From NCBI RefSeq assembly GCF_027942865.1, contig NC_134510.1, positions 23,925,209 through 23,989,208 on the forward strand: a stretch of DNA of 64,000 bases. Direction: 5' to 3'. Origin of the DNA: Odontesthes bonariensis (Eukaryota > Chordata > Actinopteri > Atheriniformes > Atherinopsidae). Shown here piece by piece: positions 21,607 through 32,155 of this stretch (position 1 is the stretch's first letter; each line of letters begins with the position of its first letter). A program made the translations under genes and the position numbers. A model generated the notes under the pieces. It was given only the letters and a program-made list of their open reading frames with translations. It was not told the DNA's origin and did not search any database.

Positions 21607-24600
21607 ATGAAACCGAGACGCACTCAGAAGCATCCAAGACCCAGTTGGCAAGGTACAGACGTTTTTTATTTGTTTCCATAACATGCCAGCTAGGTGTTTA
21701 AAAACAGTGTCGCAAATGAGTTTGGGAAGTTTCACGTTGATAACATGTAAAACATTCAGACTTTCCCCTTCAGTAACAATCATTTTCATCCCTTTTATTG
21801 AAGGATTACGTTTGATCTGAGCCACAGTTTTGATGTACATAGAGTTTTTATTCTAAAAAGTGTGTAATTTATGTGTTTTTGTCTTGTTTTTTGGCTGTAC
21901 ACAATATTTGCATCTTAAATCGATGGCCGTACCTATTTATAGAAGTTAAAATAATAGCTCCTCACGAGGACTCGGAGAATAAGAAAAGCAAATGCTTTCA
22001 GCGAAATATTTGCCAACAAATTAGTTTTTTTACAATCTGCAAGAGTGTCTCTACCACTTGAAAGTCGTCACCCCACTGATGTGTTTACTACCGTCAGGAA
22101 GGTCTGCAGGGTGTGCGAGTATTCACATCAATTTGTTATTATCATTATTTTAATTAGAAAACCAACCCGAGCTATTTAGCATGTCCCAGTCTTTCAGTGT
22201 GGCGTGACATTTTGTTGCCATAACTTAGAGACGCACACCTGAATCTGCTCATTTTCAGAAAGCCATCTTTTGCATCTTCTTTCTCATCGTCTGGCAGTTG
22301 CCTCTACTCTCACTTTGGGTGTGTACTGGTGCTCTTCTGCAACAACTCCCATTGCGTTTCGGTGCAAGTCTCTTCATTTTCACGTGACTGGAGTAGAGAT
22401 CCTATATACCAACAGTCTGAGCCTGTCAGTTGCAGATAAGCTTTGTCCAAATGTTTGTCCCCTTACACTACATTGTAGCTGTTTAGTGGTCAGTGGACTT
22501 ATTTTACTGACTGATTTGTAGTGGGTGAGTTTGTTGTTTGACGTTATTATCGGAACACTTGAGCACAGAATAGCTTGTCTGTCACCCCCCCCCCCCTCCT
22601 TTTTTTTTTTTTTAAACGTACCGTAAATACAACGATTCTCTTTTCAGGAAAAAGTGTAAATACGGATGAAAAGACAAACGTGAGCCAGGCCAAGCAAACG
22701 TCACTCGTGTCCTCCTCTGCACAAGTCAGACCTTTTGCAGGGAAAGTGTTTTACCTGGACCTGCCATCGAACAGAACGGCCGAGACATTGGAGAGCGACA
22801 TCAAAGAACTGGGAGGGGTAAGGCAAAACACGCTGGCTACCTCCACTGTTTTTATTTTATAGAAAATGTTTTGAACTCTGTTTTCTTTTGTTCCAGATTT
22901 AGATATCGAATAGGAGAAAAAGTCTTGTTGTAAAAGTATCACTATGATACTATATCAATATGTTGCTTTCTGTTCACAATGATCTTAGATCTAATTCAAC
23001 CCGGGGGCGTGAAGGTTCATTATGTTGCTGTGTATAGTGTTTTGAACACTAGTTTTGGTTTAAGATTCTTCCATAAAATCCAATGATGCAGATCTTTCTT
23101 ACGGGGTTGTGTATGAATACATCTGTTTGTGCTTTAAAAAATAACCTCTATTTGCAAAAAGAGCAAACAAATACAGTAGCTCAAACTAACTGGGTGTCCG
23201 TTCACTAGCAAAGAATTTGAATTGATCCTTTGAAAAGCTGCAAAAAGAAATGCGAATCAGACACATTTTACGTTAGATGATTTTAAAAAAATGATAAAGT
23301 AGGCTGCAAGTGTTGCCAAAGGGTGGCAGTAGAGGCTATATTCCCGGTGGCTTATTCAGGAGAGGAAGGAATTGTCTTAAATGGAGGAATAATAAATGAC
23401 AACTACCGTAGTCATCGGTACTGTGAGTTACTTTCATCTTTGGGGACATCTTGGATATGTTTTCATAAATGTGCATCAAAAGCAGCGATGGATGGTTGCT
23501 GTTAAGAAAGAAGCCGTGAACAAGATTACAAATCTGATCACACATGGAAAAACTTAGCTCCATGTGAACACACCTCAGTGAGTTTAAAGGTTGTTGGATC
23601 GCCATACACATTTATTGCTCTTTCTCTAAAGAAAGTTCCCCTGTCTTTCTCTGTTCTGCCATTTAGACTGTGGAGAAGTTCTTCAGTAAGGAAATTAGGT
23701 ATCTGGTGTCTAACAAGCGGGAGGCGAGGTACGTGCATCGCCTCAGACAGGACACCCCTGTTCCCAGCCCGGACTCCGGACAGAGTTCACCGTGCCCGCG
23801 ATCAAACCCACACCGTCCTGGTAACCATGGGGACAACATTAAAAGCAAATCTCAGGGCAAAGGAGACACGGCAAGTTCAACTTTCACATTAAAATAAATA
23901 AATAAATAAAAATACTTTTTTTTTTAACCATAATGTATGTTTTTTTTTTTTTTTTTTTTAAATGTTTGCTTACTTACTCACTTATTTTGGTTTGTTGTTT
24001 TCTATTTAATAATGTTTGTTTTCTTTTGCTGGTTTACAGTTTGTCTCAAGCCGAGGGAAGTCGTTGGTGGAAAGAGTTGTTAAAGAGCAGGTTTGTTAGA
24101 GCCACACTAATGATATTTGCTTTGGAGATTTAATAACCTCTTGTTTTCTGAGCTAACACTAAGTTGTGTGTTTTTAGGGGAGGATACAAATGGACAGGAT
24201 CCTGTCAAACGCTGTGGAGTGGGGTGTTAAAATCCTCTACATAGATGGTAGGTTGCACACTACAGCTCATTTATTTATCATTTACTTTACCAAACCTTTC
24301 ATTGTTTAGGGTTGTGCTGTGTACGAAGCTGTAATTGATTTAATCTTCACTGTATTTATTTATTTTTTATTGCATCTGCAGATGTTTTAGATTATGTTCA
24401 CAAGAAAAAAAAGGTTTTCAGCGGCCGGGTTTCAGCGACTGCTGCTGCCGCAACACGTGTGAGTTTAATGCTCCAAAACTTTCAATGTGTTGCATGAAAA
24501 AATGTAGCCCTGTATGTAGGACTGTTGTCTTCAAATGATGCCCATACTAATGTTAAACTTTGCTTTTAATTAATTTTTTTAATAGGTTAAAGCTGAGTTG

Positions 24601-27600
24601 GTAGCAAAAAAGGACTTTCAAAGGTGTAAAGGTGAGTATCTTAACTCAAGCTTTTATTTTAGGTTCTGTATGTTCAATCCCCAATATTCTTGTTGTTGAG
24701 AAACGTGATATTTGTTGCAGGAGGGCGGATCAGTAAACCCTTCATCAAGGTTGAAGATTCAAGCAGGTAGGAAACGGTTACAAGAACCTGACATCCATGT
24801 ACTGTCCTGAGAGTGTTTACATATAAACCGTTCCTATTCCCTCACCAGGCACTACCGTCCAATCTACCTCACGATGCCAAACATGCCCGAGTTCAACCTG
24901 AAGTCTGTTGCACCTTGCAGCCCCTTCTGTGTCGAGGACAAAGATCCTCCTCACACCAAACAGCAGCGACACAGGTATTGTGCTTCGTGTCTGCATTGCT
25001 TTTAGCATCTGAACTGTAATATTTGCCTTGCTGTTTTAATAGCCTGTTTCACAGATCAGTTGCGTATTATAGGTGGAAAAAAGGACGTCCCCGTTACCTG
25101 CCGCTGTTCTACACTCTGATGTGTGTTAGTACATGTGAAGCAAACCCATTTTGCCACTTTTACTACCTCCTTACATGCTTACTTCCGGCTCAGATCAGCG
25201 GCAGATGAACTTAAACCTCCGACTTCGACTCTGTACTTTGTCACATGATACGATGCGCAACAAAGGCACATGTGAAAGAGGCTGATGACAAATTCTATGC
25301 AAAACCTCTTACAAATTATCACCTGTACCTTTTATTTTGAGTGTCTTCAAAGTAAGAAACTAAATTTGACATAAGCCAGAAGTATTGAGTACAATTTAAA
25401 GTTCTATGAGCCTTAAGTGTAACCGCACAATTGGAGATGGTGATCAAAGTGTAGACTGAATGAAAAGTTATCAAAACGAATTGAGGATTGTTTTCATGTC
25501 GTTTTATTTCATAACGCTCTCGGAACAGAGGCGCGAAGGCTTCAGCCTCCGAGGAGAAAGCTCAAGGTCGAAAGAAGAACCGAGACAAGAAACGAGGCGG
25601 TTACTGCGAGTGCTGCATGATCAAATACGACAAGCTCACAATGGTAAGTGCTCACACTTGTAAAAGTTTAATGTGTTAGCATAACGGCTAAAAAGATGGA
25701 TTGACGATCATTTTCTAGGGTCATTTTGAATGCTGATGAAACAATTTTCACATTTCACTCAAAAGTTGGGCCTTCATGGACTTTTTGACCAGTGGAAAAT
25801 GAACTTCACTTGATTGTTTTACCAAAGTATTTAATTATGCAAGGCAGGTCTTACGCATGCTATTTTCATTTTCCACTTTGGGCATTTTGGTAGGTTAACC
25901 CATTGAGCCTGGGAAAGCATTGCCGCATTTCTACCTTTAAAGCCGGGGGCGCTGTTGCGTTATTCTACCTTTAAGGCCGGGAAAGCGTACACTTTTTTTT
26001 TTTTTCATGTATAAGGTTGTTTTGCACTAATTATTGACCTCTGCGCCAATTAAATGCATTATAATAGACACGTGAGAGTGTCGTCATGTTCCTCGTGTCA
26101 TTGTTTTGAAGTTAAGTTACATCGAAAAAAAAAAAAAAAAAAAAAAGTTAAGTTTCATCGAACCAAGCATGGAGGACTTTCAGTGGGAAGACATTTCAGA
26201 CGGGAGCGATTGTGAGGAGTTTCTTGGCTTTGATGATGCTGATGAACGTGCTGACCCAATTGATGGAGATTTATGGCTAGCACAAATGTTTGAGGAGGAT
26301 TTTGAAGGGTTTGAATGTGAGTGGAAGACTGACAATTACCACCGTAATCGACGGAGAGATTTCAAACGCACACCAGGGGTGAAAGTCGTCCTTTACCTGC
26401 AGATGCCACACCGTTGCAGGCATTTAATCATATTTTTACTGAGGAGCTTTGGGCGCATCTCGTTTCCGAGACGAATAGATACAGTGACCAGGTACTTCAG
26501 ACTCCAGCTCGAGCAAAGATGGCAAGGTGGTCACACGTAACTGTGCCGGAGATGAAAACGTTTATTGGAATGTGTATGGGCTCCTTGTGCAGCCAGTACG
26601 AAGAGATTACTGGCGATAAAATAAATCATTTAAATATAAAATTAAATTTTATTTTATTACTGTTTTTTTTAATTGAAAATAGTGCTGTTCCTGCACTTTA
26701 CTTTTTACATTTTCTATTTTCATGAATGTGTATGTAAATAAACTCAATTTCCAAAGAAAGCCACAGGTGTAAGCTCTCAAATACTTTTTGAATTTTGTTT
26801 CTATCTGCTACAGAGGCTGAGAAATCAATCATTTAGTAGGCGTTGACACAATTGCTGAGTTTCCAGAAAAACTTCAGGTTTTAGGGGGTCTCTGAAATCG
26901 CCCATAGGTTTTACAGGCATTCTTTTCCAGGCGTCTTAGGCCTTAATGGGTTAATAAAGTTTGAATGCGCCCAGATATTCCCTTTTTAGCTCAACATATC
27001 ACAGTTACATGAGACTAACCTTCCACCCACAATTCAGTGCAAGGGTGTGAACATGACTTCTTCTTTGGATGGACAATCAATTAACGATAGTGGGCTATAA
27101 CTTTGTATTGTTGGTTATTTTCTGTCACTGCATCTTCCTGTACCTCTAAACTCAGGGTGTGCTTTAGGGTCGGGTCAAGCTGTTGTGCTGTCGGCCTGAA
27201 TAGTATCTGAGGTTCTGATTTAGATTCTCGTCACTCTTGTTCTGTCTCGCTTTACTTTACTTTTAGTCCTTTTGACAGTAAAACGTCTGGCATGCGAGCC
27301 CATAAACCAGTGGGTGATGTCTCTGTGGCCGTATCCATCTTAATGAATAATTTATTTGTTTTATTCTCAGTCTTTGGTAAATGTTTGTGTGAATTAACAG
27401 CATCTTTTGAACTTCATCTTTGTAGTGACATACATATCGTAGTTTTACTTTCATTTAGCTCTGTGCTGCTCGTACTGTCTGTTTTCCAACAAACTGATGA
27501 AATATAAACGATTTAAGAAAAATGAACTAATCTCATTTAATTAAAATCTATTTTGAGTCCCACACAATGTGAGTGCGTTGTGGTTGTTAATCTAATGACG

Positions 27601-28774
27601 GGAACAGTGCCCATGGTTGATGCCTCTTAGATCACTCAGTAAATGATTAGCAAACACTTAATGTGACCGGAGCTTCACAGCCTATCAATAATTTAACCGA
27701 GTAAGTTTCGTTCAGCATCTACAGAGTGACCGACACAAGGCTTTCTCCAAGACTGATGAGTACGCTGTGGTGGACGGGCTGGTTTCAACCCTGCACTGCG
27801 ATTTCATCAACATCAAAACTAAAGTGCACAGGTAATCTTTTTCTTTTCTTTGAGACGACCACAAACATTAGCAGCAAGAGAAAATGAGCATAAACCTCGC
27901 TGTCATTACCAATTTTTACCATCTATCATTCACAACTGTTGATTCAACTCACTTAAGTTCTGATTTTTCTTTAATTCTTAAAACTTTCTTTGTTTTTAGA
28001 CCAAAGTGCAGTGTTTCTTCTGTTCTCGTTGCTCCTGGACCATGTGGTAAAATTGACTTGGAGCACAAAGGAGATCTTGATCCCTCGGAGACGGTTAAAT
28101 TAAAGGAACAACGTACTGACGATGGGTCTGATGGATTGTATCCAGGACAGAATATAAAAATGGGATCAGCTTCAGGCTCTTATCCACCGAGTCAAAGAAA
28201 AACAGATCGGAGGACCTTCTATACTTACTCACACAGATCCAAGCACAAGCCTCCATTGCGGAAACGGACGTGTGGACAGATTTGTGTGACTGCTTGTACA
28301 CAAACAGCCGAGCGGCCTCGGATTCCTCAGTTGAGGTCAGAAACGGCTCCCTCTGGAGGCGAATTTCTGCCCTGGTTTCCCTCAAAAATGAAACGGGGCG
28401 ACCACATCTCTCAAAAAGACCCAAGCAGCTCATCCTCTTACTCACACAATGTTATTAAAGAGGAGCATGTGGATATTAACAAGAATACGTCAGTGTTTGA
28501 AGCTGTCCAGGAGAGAAGCCCATTCTCAGAGAAAGTAGCTGGAAATGATCTCCCTGAAAAAGATGAAACGAGCTTCCCTGTGCAAAGCTTCTCTCCGGTC
28601 AGGAAGATTCAGAGGAGGGTAAGGGTTTATAAGCACAAAAGACGGAAAGTGGACACAAACGAGGAGCAGGTGAAGCCAAGAGACGTTTCTGACAACTCAA
28701 TACTGAACCTTTGGGAGCTTTTCAAGTCCAGTGACGACACGGATGTTGAGTTTCATGGATTTGCAGACCAGTAA
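21607..28774 (+). CDS. dbf4: DBF4, CDC7 kinase regulatory subunit (complete)
   Basis: Coding exons: 21607-21652, 22648-22817, 23667-23870, 24040-24090, 24178-24247, 24382-24458, 24586-24631, 24721-24766, 24849-24974, 25529-25643, 27716-27831, 28000-28774; 613 codons plus stop (human 674). Motif N, the BRCT-like region, spans about 47-93 (GKVFYLDLP, SKEIRYLVSNKREARY). Motif M, which binds CDC7, is at about 227-257 (KPFIKVEDSSRHYRPIYL). Motif C is the Dbf4 zinc finger, CX2C-X9-HX5H with C305, C308, H318 and H324. The last exon is long and poorly conserved but ends with KIQRRVRVYKHKRRK and a NLWELFKSSDD-type motif, matching the DBF4 tail. The protein activates CDC7 in the nucleus to phosphorylate MCM helicase subunits at S-phase entry. 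The start at 21607 aligns with the family N terminus. The exon 4 donor is GC (23871-23872). The alternative identity, DBF4B, is less like motifs N and M. Confidence 0.92.
23871..24039 (+). other. GC-AG intron in dbf4
   Basis: The exon ends GGAGACACG at 23870 and the intron starts GCAAGT; it ends TTTACAG at 24039. Joining there keeps frame and gives GDTFVSSRGKSLVE, aligned with the human DBF4 segment DTVCLSRGKLLVE. No GT donor nearby keeps that alignment. GCAAGT is the usual context of natural GC donors. Confidence 0.8.
26125..26146 (+). repeat. Poly(A) run flanked by a direct repeat
   Basis: A run of about 22 A lies between two copies of GTTAAGTT(A/T)CATCGAA (26111-26126 and 26147-26162), just before the transposase start codon in the piggyBac element. 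It could be an A-tailed insertion with target duplication, or replication slippage. Confidence 0.5.
26169..26585 (+). pseudogene. Broken piggyBac transposase (N-terminal part)
   Basis: From ATG 26169, an acidic N terminus (MEDFQWEDISDGSDCEEF and a further D/E-rich stretch) is followed by a basic RRRDFKRTPGVK segment. Near 26386 the match moves to another frame: PLPADATPLQAFNHIFTEEL and then MKTFIGMCMG, the start of the DDE_Tnp_1_7 domain. After about 26580 similarity stops, so the three catalytic acids and the C-terminal cysteine-rich domain are missing. One frameshift plus truncation make it inactive. Confidence 0.75.
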
Positions 28775-28844
28775 GGAACATTGGGACAAACCGGACTTTC
28801 GGAGCCATGAACTATGATTATAATTTTTGTGTCTTTTAACATGT

Positions 28845-29128
28845 TTAACCCATTCCGACCACAGGCAGATATTTTTAAAATGCGAGTTAGAAAAAAATCT
28901 AAGCCGTGTTTGAAAACTGCCTCATAAAAGCAAAGTTTACTTTAAAATTAAGACTGAATTTTCACTGGTGTCTAAAACCTTTGCTCATAAAAATACTGAA
29001 AATGTGAAATGGTAAAACCTTAAAGAGGTTAAACCTTCAGCGTTTGATGTAAATTGACTTTGTGTTTATGAAAAATGTCACTTTTAGCTCTGAAAGTCAG
29101 ACACACATATATGGTCTGGATGGGTTAA
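28845..29128. mobile_element. piggyBac-type MITE just after dbf4
   Basis: The 284-base segment starts TTAACCCATTCCGACCAC and ends, read backwards on the other strand, TTAACCCATCCAGACCATA. The TTAA at both ends and the CCCAT(T/C)C.GACCA inverted repeats fit a short non-autonomous piggyBac-family element. It has no coding capacity. It starts 71 bases after the dbf4 stop codon and so probably sits within the dbf4 3' UTR. Confidence 0.7.
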
Positions 29129-29247
29129 AGAAGGTGAAAAGACATCGTCCTTTTTCCCCCTCTTATGCCAGATGAATGGCAGCTGCTGGTGTGCTTTGAT
29201 ATTTTGTTGACGGCGCAGTCTAAGTTATAAAACTTAAAACGTGGAAT

Positions 29248-29253
29248 ATTAAA
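29248..29253 (+). terminator. Candidate poly(A) signal for dbf4
   Basis: ATTAAA, about 470 bases after the dbf4 stop. A canonical AATAAA also occurs at 30155-30160. Neither can be chosen from sequence alone. Confidence 0.25.
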
Positions 29254-30789
29254 TGTCAACATTTGTGTCACAGAGGCGATAAAATGTGTGTTTTTCCACA
29301 TTTTAGATTGTTTTCTTTGCAGATGTTTTTTAGCCCATATTTATTTGTCATTTTGATGATAAACTTGGAATCGAATTGGACTGGAAATCAAACGACATTT
29401 TCCAACATCACAACACTTCTTTAACAGTGAAACCTGCCGTATCTATAAAGTTTCATGTTGATGTGAACTTGACTGATAGGCTGAGATCTTAGTCAGGAGA
29501 TACTTAAATGCATCGGTATTTCAAAAACAGTCACTTCACAGAGCTGCTACATCTTACAGCAATAGAAAATCTATGAAGCACTGAGTAGGAAATTGACCTG
29601 GAGGTCGAATCTGTGGTATTTAACCTTAAATGTGACATTTTATGAATCCTCCTAAGTGCACTTTTTTATGACCTGTACTTCAATTTGTTTTTCTGATGCA
29701 TTACCTCAACTTTTTCCTTCATTTAGTGCATGAGAACAGTACCCTTGTTCTCCCTCACTACTCTTAATGGATTTGCAGGGTCACACGGGACCGTCTGTGC
29801 CACAGACCTGGAGGGGAAAAAATGAGCATCAGTATGTTCTACAATCACAGCGATACGGCAGCTTAAAGTTTAAAGCTTTAGCCGTGGTGATCTGTGCTGC
29901 TCTGGTTGATAACGTGCAGAATGAGGTAACAGGATATTTGAAGTGACTGAACATTGCCATAATATCTCATGTTTACAAGTGGAAAAGTTTTGTTTTTACT
30001 CTACCAGTCTGCAGTGTAATCTGTAAAAATTCTTTGTCACTAACTTGAGGAATCGAGCTTAAAAGCATCTGTTCCTTGTTAGTGAATTGGTTAAATATCA
30101 TCATCATTATTGGATTAATCTACAAGAATCCACTCATTTTATCTCCATTTGCTGAATAAATGAAAAATTCCTGCCTATTGTCTGCAGAAATGTCTACTTA
30201 TGGTAGACTTAGCCCATAAATTGGATGTAAAAGTGTACATGCATTAGTTATTTAATGTGTCTTCATTAAGTAATGAAATGTTTTGATTTCATCTTAAAGT
30301 AAAGCCCTGCAGAGTAGCAGAGAAGGTACAGACACTTTTCCTTTTGCTTTTCGCTCTGTCCTTTTTGCCCTCAAAAGGATGCTCTGAGTCATATGAGACA
30401 TCTGCGCCACTGGCATTAAGAGAAATAACTACCGAATGCTATCATTGACATTCATGACATTAAAACCACCTGAATTACATCGTCTTCGTCCCCCTCATGC
30501 TGGGTGGGGTGTTCTGTTTTTAACTTGCATCAACAGGTAAAGAGCTCTTTCAAATCCATAGGTTGTAGGGATCAGGCTTGTTTACTTTTGCTATAACTCT
30601 TAACTGGTTTAAACTGGACCTGACAACGGAGGAAATCTGCTTGTCAAATTTGAAAACACTGTCAAACCAAGATTCTTCAATGAAATGTAAATATTACTCA
30701 CAAATGTACCAACTGTGCCCTAAGACCTCTGTCTTATTTTCATTCGGTTGTAGGCCGTTTAAACTCATCCATGACTTAATGTCACTTAA

Positions 30790-31330
30790 GACGAGCATGC
30801 AGTGGTTGCAGTCTTATGTGTCTCGGAAACTGATGTGAGGGGCAGCAGATGAAAAGAGAAAAAAGCATGGGGCCCAACACAGAACCGTGAGGGACATCTG
30901 AGATGAGTTTGGCCATTTGAGAGGAGTGACCATGCAATTCTGTCTGATAGGATGAACTGTTTCCAGAAGTTAAAATCAAATAATTAAAGACCCTTAAAAG
31001 AGCAGATTCATTGCTGTGATGAGATTGGAAATGTTTTTTTATTTTTATTTTTTATACACAAGATCAACTAAATGCATGTAGCCGAGTAAGAACTACTTTC
31101 TTAAGAACTTTGGATAAGAAAGGCTAATTAGAGATGTCCCTGAAATTAGAAAAGGGTCAATGTTCTCCCTTTTTAACATGAGCTGTGCAACAGCGTGTTT
31201 AAAGGCAGCTGGAAGCCACCCGGAGACAAGGCTGTTGATCAATGACAGAACACATGTTCCAACAGTATCAAAGACTTAAGAAGTTGGGTGAGATGCAGAG
31301 GGGCAGTTTGTGGGCCATGAACATATTATT
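30790..31330 (-). mobile_element. Decayed L2-type LINE reverse transcriptase
   Basis: On the minus strand, a translation ending near 30800 reads ISDVPHGSVLGPMLFSLFI, the reverse transcriptase block (G)VPQGSVLGPLLFSLY. Upstream on that strand (higher coordinates) come ESALLRV-like, LSYPKFLRK (from SFLSKILEKVV), and SSCL/FKHAVAQL pieces in several frames, in the right order for an L2-clade ORF. Stops and frame changes abound, so the copy is dead. It points against dbf4 and adam22. Confidence 0.6.
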
Positions 31331-31749
31331 GTCCCAGAAACCGTAAACAGTCACTCCTGGAATATAATTTGTTCTCTTCCGCTCATTAACTCTGGAAGAT
31401 TGGATGGGAGACTCTTGGACAGGTCCTCTTTGGTTTAATGTCAAAATAACAGGAATGAAGTAACTGCTTGAAGTGGACAAAAGAGGAGAGCAACGCTCAA
31501 GATGTTAACAAGAAAACCTCCCCGAGAGAAGTGATGTTGTCTTTACCCTGCAGCTTTAAATGCGTGAAAACAATTATTCTGTTGAAGAAGCCAAACTGTT
31601 CGTCACGTTGTTCGTCTCATGTTATTGTCTTATTTTGCTTCTGGTGGGGGTGGGGACTTGGCTTTTCAGAGCCCCGGCAGATGATGGAGTGAGTCATAAT
31701 GATAATGGGAAGAACTGTGCAGGAATGGCGCTCCTGCAGTCATTTAAAT

Positions 31750-32155
31750 GTCGGTGAGCTTTTTTTGTCGGTCCAGTCGGCGGAAGGCCGGGCCCGGTGT
31801 TTTTCTCCCTCCTGCCTCCGCTCATATTTATGCGTTAGGCGTTTCTGCAGTGAGCCGCTGGACATTGATGTGTTTTAAGGAGGTGTCCCCACTCCTCCCT
31901 CCCTCCCACCCTCCCTGTCTCTCTTCCTCTCTCCCATCCGCGCCTCCTCCGTGCCGCTGATCCGAGGGGTCTCGGTGCGTTCAGACGCGCTCGGCGTTCA
32001 GACTCTCAAGCACCCCCATGGCCCCCCATCGACGGGACTGCGCTAACCAGACGACCAGCCTCGGCTTTAGGCTGCCCTAGCGAAGGCAGGACCACCACAG
32101 CCTCCTCTTGGAATACCGCATTGTTTCTTAATTTCCAACCAGAAAGAGAAAGGTG
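31750..32155 (+). promoter_or_regulatory. Probable promoter and 5' UTR of adam22
   Basis: The stretch before the adam22 ATG is richer in C/T and CpG than its left flank, with long CTCCCTCCC-type pyrimidine runs at about 31888-31945 and CpG-bearing sequence at 31938-32000. This is common in TATA-less vertebrate neuronal promoters. The start site is not determinable by eye. Confidence 0.4.

Larger units (their letters stand above)
25895..26954 (+). mobile_element. Decayed piggyBac-like transposon with TTAA ends
   Basis: The element lies between two TTAA sites (25895-25898 and 26951-26954). The left end reads TTAACCCATTGAGCCTGGGA; the right end, reversed, reads TTAACCCATTAAGGCC and later GCCTGGAAAAGAATGCC, giving imperfect inverted repeats with an indel. 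Just inside the left end TTCTACCTTTAAAGCCGGG (25929-25947) is repeated with one change at 25963-25981, as expected of subterminal repeats. The interior codes for the N-terminal part of a piggyBac transposase, broken and truncated. At about 1.06 kb it is less than half the size of an autonomous copy. Confidence 0.8.
21653..27999 (+). other. dbf4 introns
   Basis: Introns: 21653-22647, 22818-23666, 23871-24039, 24091-24177, 24248-24381, 24459-24585, 24632-24720, 24767-24848, 24975-25528, 25644-27715 and 27832-27999. The 2.1 kb intron 25644-27715 owes half its length to a piggyBac-like insertion. C/T runs at 22586-22613 and a T-run at 23941-23959 are simple repeats. I see no nested gene. Confidence 0.8.
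28775..32155. other. Intergenic region between dbf4 and adam22
   Basis: The left part should be dbf4 3' UTR. It contains a TTAA-flanked MITE at 28845-29128 and possible poly(A) signals. The right half carries a decayed reverse-oriented L2-like reverse transcriptase. The last 400 bases are CT- and GC-richer and probably hold the adam22 promoter and 5' UTR. No further gene is recognised. Confidence 0.7.

Noticed and set aside
28095..28445. 116-codon minus-strand open frame
   Set aside because: It lies antisense to the long last exon of dbf4 and has no family resemblance.
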